DNA of 21,679 nt from a virus, in the IMG/VR virus record IMGVR_UViG_3300045963_000153, positions 64,001-85,679 of that record; one strand, given 5' to 3'. The notes beneath the pieces were generated by a model. The model saw nothing but the letters and a program-made list of their open reading frames with translations. It did not search any database and was not told the origin of the DNA. This document shows positions 8,288 to 14,400 of this stretch, in pieces (positions within the stretch are counted from its first letter, which is position 1; each line of letters starts with the position of its first letter). Both the position numbers and the translations under genes were made by a program.

Positions 8288-8633
8288 CTTGTTTCTTTTC
8301 CTTTAACTTTGCTCGGCTTTCTTTTCTTGAACTTGCCTCTGCTGAAGTTTTAGTACTATGACATCTATCACATAATGCCATTAAATTTTCTTGTGGGCAA
8401 AAAAGTCTTTCAACAAACGAATCATATCCTTGCCAACCAAGGACAGTATCAATAACTGGAACTGTATGATCTACAGAAACTTTTTCTGATAATCTTGAAC
8501 ATTTTTTACAACGATAAAAGTCACCTTCCTTGGCTTCTTTTATTGCCAATGCCCTTGTCCCTTGATAAAGCCACAAACGCCTCAATGCACTTATGATTTT
8601 AGATTTGGGGATAAGTGGTTTTTTCTTAGGCAT
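8280..8633 (-). CDS. HNH nuclease with zinc-binding cysteines
   Basis: A 117-residue protein from ATG 8633, which overlaps the upstream stop as ATGCCTAA; a longer in-frame reading to 8684 is less likely. Basic N-terminus (M-P-K-K-K-P). Motifs: C42-x2-C45, D55-H56, C79, N83, and C88-x2-C91-H92, the ββα-metal HNH fold with a structural zinc site. The C-terminus is Lys/Glu-rich. This free-standing HNH type occurs in many phages near packaging genes, where some act with terminase (HK97 gp74 is the known example). It also resembles mobile HNH genes. No terminase is in this window, so the packaging role is untested. Confidence 0.8.
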   Translation of the reverse strand: MPKKKPLIPKSKIISALRRLWLYQGTRALAIKEAKEGDFYRCKKCSRLSEKVSVDHTVPVIDTVLGWQGYDSFVERLFCPQENLMALCDRCHSTKTSAEASSRKESRAKLKEKKQDE

Positions 8634-9147
8634 ATTTATATGTCTCATTATTAACCAAACGTCGAATACAATCTCTACCGACATTATATTCTCTAGCTAA
8701 AGATGCTTTATTTTTTCCATTTTTAAATTTTTGTCTAATTTCATTAGCTTGATTATTTGTTAATTTTGCGTTAGCACTATTTTCCCCTCTACTATGATTA
8801 TTTTTAAATAATCCAGTAGACATAGCATGTTGCATATTTTTTTTTCGATCGCACCATTCTAAATTTTCTAATCTATTATCAGACTTTATACCATTTTTAT
8901 GATTTACTTCTTTATATTTATTATTAATACCAAGAAAAGTAAAACAAACTAAACGGTGAATATATATTCGGTTTCTTTTATTATTAGAAAAAACATTAAC
9001 CCATAAATAATTTGATATATTTTGTATTGGTTTTAATACTTTAATTATCCCCGTTCTTTTATAATTCAAACTTCTAATATTTCCAAAATTGGAAGCTTGA
9101 TAATTTTCATAACCGGGAATGTTTTTCCATATTTCATTTTTAGCCAT
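8626..9147 (-). CDS. NUMOD4-HNH homing endonuclease
   Basis: A 173-residue protein; AAGG lies nine bases before ATG. Residues about 6-50 are NUMOD4-like (I-W-K-x-I-P-G-Y-E-N-Y-Q-A-S-N-F-G-N-I-R-S-L). The HNH core follows (H64-R-L-V, V-N-H83-K-N-G, N-x-L-E-N-L-E-W-C). Residues about 121-170 are a helix-turn-helix-like specificity domain (A-K-L-T-N-x-Q-A-N-E-I-R, L-A-R-E-Y-N-V-G, I-R-R-L-V). This is the standard layout of phage T4 SegA/MobE-like or SPO1-like mobile endonucleases. Both ends overlap neighbours by 8 nt at near-identical junctions (ATGGCTAA upstream, ATGCCTAA downstream), so the gene is inserted without disturbing the reading of its neighbours. Confidence 0.9.
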   Translation of the reverse strand: MAKNEIWKNIPGYENYQASNFGNIRSLNYKRTGIIKVLKPIQNISNYLWVNVFSNNKRNRIYIHRLVCFTFLGINNKYKEVNHKNGIKSDNRLENLEWCDRKKNMQHAMSTGLFKNNHSRGENSANAKLTNNQANEIRQKFKNGKNKASLAREYNVGRDCIRRLVNNETYKYA

Positions 9148-9418
9148 TTTTTAAAACCTTTCTTGCTTCCTTGCAACCGTTTGAACAACTAATTAAACTT
9201 TTAATTCCCAAATTATTAATAATTAAATTTCCAGTTTTACAAATATTACAGTTTTTACTATCAGCTATAATTTCTTCTGTGGGTTCAATTTTCTTATTAG
9301 TTAGTTTTTGAAGCTCTCTTCTAAGATGTTTATTTTCAGATTTAAGTTTTTTAAATTCATTTCGCAAAACTCGATCTGCTTCAGTACTTGTACTACAAGG
9401 TTTCTTTTTCTTACCCAC
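9140..9418 (-). CDS. Small coiled-coil zinc-ribbon protein
   Basis: A 92-residue protein starting at GTG, with AGAGG five bases upstream. Residues 12-45 are a basic coiled coil (L-R-N-E-F-K-K-L-K-S-E-N-K-H-L-R-R-E-L). Residues 57-83 form a C4 zinc site (C-N-I-C, then C-S-N-G-C). No named family is recognised. A DNA- or RNA-binding accessory role is plausible. It is the first gene after a consensus-like leftward promoter. Its stop overlaps the homing endonuclease start as AATGGCTAA. Confidence 0.68.
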   Translation of the reverse strand: MGKKKKPCSTSTEADRVLRNEFKKLKSENKHLRRELQKLTNKKIEPTEEIIADSKNCNICKTGNLIINNLGIKSLISCSNGCKEARKVLKNG

Positions 9419-9436
9419 AATTACCTCTACATATAA

Positions 9437-9464
9437 TTTATAATAATAAGTAATAAATTGTCAA
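9437..9464 (-). promoter_or_regulatory. Leftward sigma70-type promoter
   Basis: On the minus strand TTGACA (9464-9459, 6/6 match) is followed after 16 bases by TATAAA (9442-9437, 5/6). It lies in the 59-base gap after the dUTPase gene and points at the gene starting at 9418. Predicted transcription start is near 9430, only about two bases before the AGAGG ribosome binding site. In AT-rich DNA a TATAAA alone means little; the full -35 match in a noncoding gap supports it. Confidence 0.6.
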
Positions 9465-9477
9465 GAATTATTTTTAA

Positions 9478-9936
9478 TTATCTTCCTGAACTACCAAAAC
9501 CATTATTACCACGAATTTTAGAAAAAAACCCATCTTTACTAAATTCTTTTACATTTTGAATACTTGGAGCTTTATAGTTAGCAATAATTAATTGAGCAAT
9601 TTTGTCACCTTTATGAACTCTATAACCATATTTTTTTAACTCAGCATGCCATTCTGATTTATTTGTTAGGTTATTCATAACAATTTTAATCTCACCCCGG
9701 TATCCTTCATCAATCACCCCACCTGCCGTTTTAAGCCCCTTTGATGCCATTGATGACCTATCTTCAATCTTTCCATATGTGCCTTTAGGCAGCTTTATAG
9801 CGATTCCTGTAGTGATTAAGGTCGTTGTTCCTTGTTCGATGAATATATCTTGATCTGTATATATATCCAATCCAGCGTCAGTTTTATTGTTTCTGGTGGG
9901 TAATGTTGCGTTTTGATGTAAAAGTTTGATTTCCAT
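9478..9936 (-). CDS. dut: dUTP diphosphatase (dUTPase)
   Basis: A 152-residue trimeric-type dUTPase, which hydrolyses dUTP to dUMP and pyrophosphate, keeping uracil out of phage DNA and supplying dUMP. All five motifs are present: A-G-L-D-I-Y (21-26), R-S-S (60-62), G-V-I-D-E-G-Y-R-G (73-81, catalytic D76 and stacking Y79), G-D-K-I-A-Q (110-115) and R-G-N-N-G-F-G-S-S-G (142-151). The glycine-rich C-terminal arm is intact, so the enzyme should be active. The SD is AAGGAG, only three bases from the ATG. An intrinsic terminator lies just upstream, so expression depends on read-through or a promoter not obvious here. Confidence 0.97.
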   Translation of the reverse strand: MEIKLLHQNATLPTRNNKTDAGLDIYTDQDIFIEQGTTTLITTGIAIKLPKGTYGKIEDRSSMASKGLKTAGGVIDEGYRGEIKIVMNNLTNKSEWHAELKKYGYRVHKGDKIAQLIIANYKAPSIQNVKEFSKDGFFSKIRGNNGFGSSGR

Positions 9937-9951
9937 ATACTCCTTAATAAC

Positions 9952-9986
9952 AAAAAGAGGGAATTATGTTATTTTACATAATTCCC
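9952..9986 (-). terminator. Rho-independent terminator (leftward)
   Basis: Perfect 10-bp inverted repeat (9959-9968 with 9977-9986, GGGAATTATG) around an 8-base loop. In the leftward transcript it is followed by TCTTTTT (complement of 9952-9958). It ends the unit containing the small coiled-coil gene at 10000-10185. On the plus strand no T-run follows, so it is directional. It stands only 15 bases before the dUTPase start, so it may also attenuate that gene. Confidence 0.8.
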
Positions 9987-9999
9987 CCTAACATTTGTT

Positions 10000-10185
10000 T
10001 TATTTAGCTTCTAGTGCTGCTTGTGGTGCTTGTGGTGCTTGTGGTGCTTCTGCAGGTTTAGCTGCTTGTTTTTGTTTAGCTAACTCCTGTGCAATAGTTT
10101 GATTTACTTGTTGAAGCTGGGCTTGCAAGTATTCAATCTGAGCCATTGTATCATATGCAATTACTTTTAGGTCTTTGATTTCCAT
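10000..10185 (-). CDS. Small coiled-coil protein with Ala-Pro-Gln repeats
   Basis: A 61-residue protein with a strong ribosome binding site (AAGGAG, seven bases from ATG). Residues 1-40 predict a coiled coil (I-E-Y-L-Q-A-Q-L-Q-Q-V-N-Q-T-I-A-Q-E-L). The rest is a flexible tail with A-P-Q repeated three times (residues 47-55), encoded by a perfect 9-nt tandem repeat. No family is recognised. The strong SD and private terminator suggest high expression. It may be a small scaffolding or binding partner. Confidence 0.68.
   Translation of the reverse strand: MEIKDLKVIAYDTMAQIEYLQAQLQQVNQTIAQELAKQKQAAKPAEAPQAPQAPQAALEAK
10021..10047 (-). repeat. 9-nt tandem repeat, three copies
   Basis: Three perfect head-to-tail copies of TTGTGGTGC (plus strand) at 10021, 10030 and 10039, each encoding Ala-Pro-Gln on the minus strand. 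Copy number could vary by slippage without shifting frame. Confidence 0.9.
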
Positions 10186-10201
10186 TTGTTTTCTCCTTTC
10201 T

Positions 10202-11020
10202 TTAAATTTTAGTTAATAATGATTTCTTTTTTGATTTTGTCAATAAATTTAATTTACCTGTAAACCAAGATCCACAAGATAAACATGTAAATTTTTGATA
10301 TTTACCAACTTTAGTGTAATGAAATCCACGTTTTTGAATTTTAGTTGTTCCACAATTACATTTAATATCAGTATCATCAGAGTATAATGAGAAGTTTAAA
10401 GTAGAATCCCAAGGTGATAGGTGGTGATATAATTCTTCTAATGATAAAACGTCCATTTCATTATAAGCTTGCATTTCTTTAAATGCATCTTGATTACCAG
10501 CAAGACATTCTTTCCAAAGATCAAATCCTTGAAACTTTTTTGTCTTCATTTTTTTATTCTTTGTACAAAGTTTTTTTGTCATCCACTCAAGTTTATTACT
10601 TGTAAATGCAAAATGTTTTTTAGCAATTTTTAAAGTATCAATATTTTTATGTGGGCTTGGTGGTTTCATGCCGTTCATAATAAAACGAGCATTAAGCTTT
10701 TTTAAATCAAAAGCCACGCCATTTTGGGTAAGTGTAATATCAGAATCATTTAATAAGTCCCAGATTCCTTGCAATAATTTTTTATCATTACGAATATCTT
10801 TTTCATTTCTTTGGTCTTGATACATAATTTTATTATGAGGACCATAAGTTACACCACTTTTATCTGTATAATATTTAGCAGACCAAGATAAAACTGACCA
10901 CTCGCTTTCAATTTGATTTAACGCAATGTTTTGATCAAATAATCCCCAAGTATAAGATACCAATGGACTAGTTTCAATATCAAGTACTAAAATCTTTAAT
11001 CCAGTATATTCTTTTTTCAT
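10202..11020 (-). CDS. DEDDy 3'-5' exonuclease with C-terminal zinc ribbon
   Basis: A 272-residue RNase H-like exonuclease. Exo I is D14-I-E16-T; Exo II is N100-G-V-A-F-D105 with L-N-A-R-F; Exo III is Y186-N-E-M-D190, the DEDDy variant found in DNA polymerase proofreading domains and in YprB-type nucleases. After residue 215 a zinc ribbon follows (C221-N-C223 and C246-L-S-C249). It is separate from the split polymerase's own intact proofreading domain, so it is an additional nuclease, perhaps for recombination, host DNA degradation or RNA processing. The ATG overlaps the upstream stop by one base (TAATG) with GGAG five bases before it, so it is co-translated with the metallopeptidase-like gene. 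Confidence 0.85.
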   Translation of the reverse strand: MKKEYTGLKILVLDIETSPLVSYTWGLFDQNIALNQIESEWSVLSWSAKYYTDKSGVTYGPHNKIMYQDQRNEKDIRNDKKLLQGIWDLLNDSDITLTQNGVAFDLKKLNARFIMNGMKPPSPHKNIDTLKIAKKHFAFTSNKLEWMTKKLCTKNKKMKTKKFQGFDLWKECLAGNQDAFKEMQAYNEMDVLSLEELYHHLSPWDSTLNFSLYSDDTDIKCNCGTTKIQKRGFHYTKVGKYQKFTCLSCGSWFTGKLNLLTKSKKKSLLTKI

Positions 11021-11349
11021 TATTTCTCCCCTATTAGTGCTGAAAACATTTCGTAAAATGATTCAAATTTATTTTCAAATGCCAATACTTCACTTTCAGT
11101 TAAATGCATACGTTTATAAAGTTTAAATGTATGTAAATATTCATGCCAAAATGTTTTTACAGCTTCTTTATCATCAAGATCTTTAAAGATTCTGATTTCT
11201 TTTGGGTCATACGAAGTTTCTCCATAATGCGGTCTACCATTTTTAGAAGATCCAATATGATCTGACCATACTATTTTAAATGTGTGCTTTTTACCAATAC
11301 TAACTTTTTCTGGAATGTTTGCTCGGAGCTGGCTCCAATTAATTTTCAT
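11020..11349 (-). CDS. HExxH metallopeptidase-like protein
   Basis: A 109-residue protein; AGGGG five bases before ATG. The signature is W68-H69-E70-Y-L-H73, the zincin motif in which two His bind zinc and Glu activates water. E85 or E87, 12-14 residues further on, could be the third ligand, as in gluzincin or SprT-like folds. Upstream is a beta-rich segment (F-K-I-V-W-S-D and K-E-I-R-I-F). The size is close to the minimal metallopeptidase core of uncharacterised phage and bacterial families. Target unknown; proteolysis of a host factor or virion protein maturation are both possible. It lies in a tight unit with an exonuclease and RNA ligase. Confidence 0.7.
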   Translation of the reverse strand: MKINWSQLRANIPEKVSIGKKHTFKIVWSDHIGSSKNGRPHYGETSYDPKEIRIFKDLDDKEAVKTFWHEYLHTFKLYKRMHLTESEVLAFENKFESFYEMFSALIGEK

Positions 11350-11361
11350 TTAAACCCCTAT

Positions 11362-12489
11362 TTAGTGAAAGTCAGAATTGTCTTTATCTAGATAATCCTC
11401 TGATAAATATTTTAATACTTTTTTTCCAAGAAAGCAAACAGGTTCTTTTGGATCACGAATAACAATACCTTCACGGATCTTTTGTTTTGGTGCTAATACA
11501 GAATCGCCTTTGGTATGTTTGTGCGCCAATTCTTTAGAATGCGCTCCACGATAAATAACTGGAACCATCGGTAAGCCCCGTTCAATACAAAAAAGAACTA
11601 ATTCATCGTGAGTAAGCCAGCGTGTTGATTGTTTATCGTCTGCTAAGATTTTGACATCAAATACAACAATTTTATTTTCGCCATCTTTGCAACCATAAGT
11701 ATAATTTTTTTGAATACCAGAACCATAAATTTCATAATACACGGTTTCGTTTGGTTTAATTTTGTTTTCTAAATCGTATTCTTTAACCATTCTAGCATAT
11801 ACATTTTCCTCATACCAACCAGTATATTTTTTAGATTGCAATTGAACACAATTACTTCCATATGTGAATTGATATTTAGGAAGAAGTTTAAAGAATGATA
11901 ATACTTTTTCAATTAATGTTTTTGGAACTCGTGGTAAAAGTCCACAACGACCATTTGTACCATGAATTTTCTCTGTATACACGACTTCTTGACCTTCTTC
12001 AAAAAGATCAGGATACCATTTAACAGACTCTAACCCATTATACTCATGAAAATATGGATTTTCGTGTTTTTTGTTACGTTCTTTTTTAACCCTTGGCCCA
12101 TTAGCTTGAAAATCTGGTGCTGGTGGTTCGTATTTTGTAATGCCAAGTATTGTAGATACATCATCGCCTTCGGAAATTTCTCCAGTTAATTTATCTTTAA
12201 TATCTGGAATTTCTACAATCATTCCTTGTGATGGAAATTGACGAATACGAATTTGTTTAACTCGTGATTTATTTAATTTAATCTTACTTTCTGCGGTAAA
12301 TAAACGTTCTTCTAGCCATAAAGGAAGAACAGAATCAATTGGAACATAAAGAACCGTATCCCCAATTTTATATTTACCCTTTTGTGTAACAATATTAAAA
12401 TCAAAACATTTAACAATATCTAAACGGTCTGCGTTTGGATGTGAATTGACATCTTTAATAATTGTAATTGGTGTTCTAAATGTTGACAT
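11362..12489 (-). CDS. RNA ligase, Rnl5 (DraRnl)-like
   Basis: A 375-residue ATP-dependent RNA ligase of the Deinococcus DraRnl architecture: an N-terminal OB-fold region (residues 1-120, with S-H-P-N-A-D-R-L as in tRNA-binding OB folds) ahead of a nucleotidyltransferase domain. Motif I is K174-I-H-G-T-N (adenylated lysine), motif III V-V-F-D-V (275-279), motif IV E-G-I-V-I-R-D (340-346), and the motif V lysines are in G-K-K-V-L-K-Y (355-361). All catalytic positions are present. DraRnl seals 3'-OH/5'-phosphate nicks in duplexes whose 3'-OH strand is RNA. Likely role: repair of RNAs, such as tRNAs cut by host defences. No kinase/phosphatase partner is seen here. GGAG lies six bases before ATG. 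Confidence 0.9.
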   Translation of the reverse strand: MSTFRTPITIIKDVNSHPNADRLDIVKCFDFNIVTQKGKYKIGDTVLYVPIDSVLPLWLEERLFTAESKIKLNKSRVKQIRIRQFPSQGMIVEIPDIKDKLTGEISEGDDVSTILGITKYEPPAPDFQANGPRVKKERNKKHENPYFHEYNGLESVKWYPDLFEEGQEVVYTEKIHGTNGRCGLLPRVPKTLIEKVLSFFKLLPKYQFTYGSNCVQLQSKKYTGWYEENVYARMVKEYDLENKIKPNETVYYEIYGSGIQKNYTYGCKDGENKIVVFDVKILADDKQSTRWLTHDELVLFCIERGLPMVPVIYRGAHSKELAHKHTKGDSVLAPKQKIREGIVIRDPKEPVCFLGKKVLKYLSEDYLDKDNSDFH

Positions 12490-12490
12490 T

Positions 12491-12763
12491 TTATTCTCCC
12501 GTTACCAAAAGTTCATATGTTGAAGTTACTGTTTTAAATTTAATCATTTTATCATCATTTGAAATAATTTCTTGTACTGGCGAAGTTTTAATCATATCAT
12601 AAAATCCTTTACCACTAACATAAAGCATTAATTCATTTCCGTATTCTAGTAAAGTCATGTTACCAGTTACAGAATCACCAACTTTAACCATAGAATAGTC
12701 TTTCATTGATGTTTTAGTTAATTTAACTTGTTTATCTTCAAATTTTTTAAATGTTTCAATCAT
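12491..12763 (-). CDS. Small beta-rich protein, unknown function
   Basis: A 90-residue protein with alternating hydrophobic strands (S-V-T-G-N-M-T-L-L-E-Y-G-N-E-L-M-L-Y-V) and no cysteines or catalytic motif. No family recognised. A consensus-like promoter lies immediately upstream, and the gap between its -10 box and the ATG is only 8 bases, so the transcript may be leaderless. A GGAG 13 bases upstream is too distant for efficient use and overlaps the promoter. It is the first gene of the unit with RNA ligase, metallopeptidase-like protein and exonuclease. Confidence 0.6.
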   Translation of the reverse strand: MIETFKKFEDKQVKLTKTSMKDYSMVKVGDSVTGNMTLLEYGNELMLYVSGKGFYDMIKTSPVQEIISNDDKMIKFKTVTSTYELLVTGE

Positions 12764-12771
12764 ACAGTACT

Positions 12772-12799
12772 ATTATCTCCGTTTAAATTTACTTGTCAA
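12772..12799 (-). promoter_or_regulatory. Leftward sigma70-type promoter
   Basis: Minus-strand TTGACA (12799-12794, 6/6) is followed after 16 bases by GATAAT (12777-12772, 5/6). It lies in the 36-base gap after the methyltransferase gene. The predicted start (12765-12763) coincides with the ATG of the next gene. The spacer matches the other two promoters proposed in this window. Confidence 0.68.
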
Positions 12800-13363
12800 C
12801 TATAATTTTTGTAATACTAATTCTATTTCATATTGACCACGACCATGCTGTTCTGGTGGGTCTGTATAAAAATGTCCTTTATCATTATCTCTCATATGTC
12901 TAACCCTAAAACTATTAATTGGTAATGCATCTTCAAATTCTTTTAAAAGTGATGCTGGAGTAAAAAATACCTTATGATCTTCATTAAACCGACTGGGTTT
13001 GTCAAGTTTCTTTTCATATAAATCTCGATGAGGAACAACACAAATTATGTATGCCCCAAATTTAAGTACTCTTAACCAATCTCTAATTACCGCAGATCTG
13101 TTATCGATGTGTTCTAAAACATGTGATGAATAAACATAGTCTTGGCTATTATCTTCAAATGGTAAAACAATTCCATCATAATCGTCTAAAGTTATACCTT
13201 TTGCAGTGGGAAGAATGGGATGTACATTTTCAAGATATCCTTTATATCCAATATCTAAACCATTACCAAACATATATTCAGCAAAAAATCCATTTTGATT
13301 TTTATTTGCCCAAGTTTTTCTAGATTCTTGACCGACATTTAATCCCCAATTTTCATTTATCAT
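12800..13363 (-). CDS. Class I SAM-dependent methyltransferase
   Basis: A 187-residue protein of the Methyltransf_11 type. The SAM-binding glycine motif is G-N-G-L-D-I-G-Y (33-40). An acidic pair follows at D60-D61 after the second strand (G-I-T-L-D-D), and the post-II motif is S-H-V-L-E-H-I (80-86), common in small-molecule, glycan and ubiquinone-type methyltransferases. It lacks NPPY/DPPY or PC motifs of DNA methylases, so it is probably not a restriction-evasion DNA methylase. Its ATG overlaps the glycosyltransferase stop (ATGA), so the pair is coupled and may act on the same glycan. It ends its transcription unit; a promoter follows. Confidence 0.85.
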   Translation of the reverse strand: MINENWGLNVGQESRKTWANKNQNGFFAEYMFGNGLDIGYKGYLENVHPILPTAKGITLDDYDGIVLPFEDNSQDYVYSSHVLEHIDNRSAVIRDWLRVLKFGAYIICVVPHRDLYEKKLDKPSRFNEDHKVFFTPASLLKEFEDALPINSFRVRHMRDNDKGHFYTDPPEQHGRGQYEIELVLQKL

Positions 13364-14307
13364 TTTAATATCCTGTTAATTTGCTCTATCCATTTATTAG
13401 AAATTAATTGATCATTACATAAATAATCTTGATATGCACAAGTAGTAAAAGAATGTTCGTTTGGTGCAAAATTCATATTTGATTGACAATAACGACATTT
13501 AAGAGATTCATCTGGAACTACGGTATAACAACCTTTGCCCAAAATTCCATCTCTGTATGGTAATCTGTGGTACGGATCTACACTAGTAAATCCAACAATA
13601 ATTGGTGCTTTGCCCATTCCAGCTAAATGGATAAGACCATTATCTACACCAAGTACTCCAGTAGAATTATTCATAATAGCATGAGCTTGGAACAAATTTG
13701 TTTTATCAATTAAATTAATTCCATTTGAATAGTCGGCTTTAAAAGTTCCAATGATTGCTTGTTCTTTATATGATGGAGTATATGATTTACCAATATAAAC
13801 AGGCGTATATCCAATACTAACACAATAATCACTAACTTGTTTTACAATTTCTGGTTTAAAAACTCTAGTATCGCTAGTGTATCCTGTTGTAATAACAAAA
13901 TATTTTTCTGGAAGATTAAATTCAGAAACATCGATTGGATCTAATTGAATATAGTTTTTATACTTGTCTTCAACTGATCTACCAACAATTGATAAAAATC
14001 CTTGATCTGTAAGGTGTGATGCTAAATTTGTAATTTTGTGAACATATGGGCTACGAGCTAATAATTCGTCATTGTATTTACCTTCAGAGTTATTTAAACT
14101 TTCAACAGTAATCATATTATAATCTTCAAACACTTTTTTCGCCAAAGGTTTAAAATATTCATGTGTCCAAAGTTTTATTTCAATATGAAAATGATGATCT
14201 AATACAAATTTAACTGCTGGCAATTGTGCAATAGCATCGCCCAATCCACCTTGATGAAGAACAAAGTTAAAAGGCACTACTTCTAGTTTTGTTCCACTGC
14301 GATACAT
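13360..14307 (-). CDS. Glycosyltransferase family 9-like (heptosyltransferase-like)
   Basis: A 315-residue protein with GT-B fold signatures: N-terminal L-H-Q-G-G-L-G-D-A-I-A-Q-L-P-A (17-31), the GT9 pattern G-x-G-D, and C-terminal D222-N-G-L-I-H-L-A-G-M-G followed by P-I-I-V-G-F-T-S (235-242), the nucleotide-sugar site of ADP-heptose:LPS heptosyltransferases. Near the C-terminus is a cysteine cluster (C-R-Y-C, then C-A-Y and C-N-D), possibly zinc-binding. In a phage it may modify host LPS to block superinfection, glycosylate virions, or act on modified DNA; the sequence does not decide. The SD AGGAG lies 24-30 bases after the tRNA-Gln and is perfectly complementary to the 5' end of tRNA-Asn. 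Confidence 0.83.
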   Translation of the reverse strand: MYRSGTKLEVVPFNFVLHQGGLGDAIAQLPAVKFVLDHHFHIEIKLWTHEYFKPLAKKVFEDYNMITVESLNNSEGKYNDELLARSPYVHKITNLASHLTDQGFLSIVGRSVEDKYKNYIQLDPIDVSEFNLPEKYFVITTGYTSDTRVFKPEIVKQVSDYCVSIGYTPVYIGKSYTPSYKEQAIIGTFKADYSNGINLIDKTNLFQAHAIMNNSTGVLGVDNGLIHLAGMGKAPIIVGFTSVDPYHRLPYRDGILGKGCYTVVPDESLKCRYCQSNMNFAPNEHSFTTCAYQDYLCNDQLISNKWIEQINRILK

Positions 14308-14310
14308 AGT

Positions 14311-14319
14311 TCTCCTGTA
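14311..14319 (-). promoter_or_regulatory. Ribosome binding site complementary to tRNA-Asn 5' end
   Basis: In the leftward transcript this is TACAGGAGA, containing the AGGAG of the glycosyltransferase, four bases before its ATG. Its exact reverse complement TCTCCTGTA is the first nine bases of tRNA-Asn (14475-14467). In an unprocessed transcript the two could pair over 9 bp and mask the site. Confidence 0.5.
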
Positions 14320-14321
14320 AC

Positions 14322-14396
14322 TGGTAGGGGATGATGGACTTGCACCACCGTAGCTGGCATCAAAAACCAGTGTATTAGCTGCTATACGAATCCCCT
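14322..14396 (-). tRNA. tRNA-Gln (anticodon UUG)
   Basis: 75 nt with encoded CCA (14322-14324). Acceptor AGGGGAT/ATCCCCT pairs in 7 of 7. D stem GTAT/ATAC, anticodon stem CTGGT/GCCAG with loop TTTTGAT placing TTG at the anticodon, T stem GGTGG/CCATC. It reads CAA, and CAG by wobble. The elbow is unusual: the D loop (AGCAGCTA) lacks the GG pair, and the T loop is TGCAAGT, with G at position 55 in place of the usual U. Four bases separate it from tRNA-Asn, so both are probably cut from one transcript. Confidence 0.9.
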
Positions 14397-14400
14397 AAAA

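Noticed and set aside
10021-10047. Tandem repeat as a possible CRISPR or replication iteron
   Set aside because: Three adjacent 9-nt units without spacers, in frame, encoding Ala-Pro-Gln; explained by protein repeat expansion.
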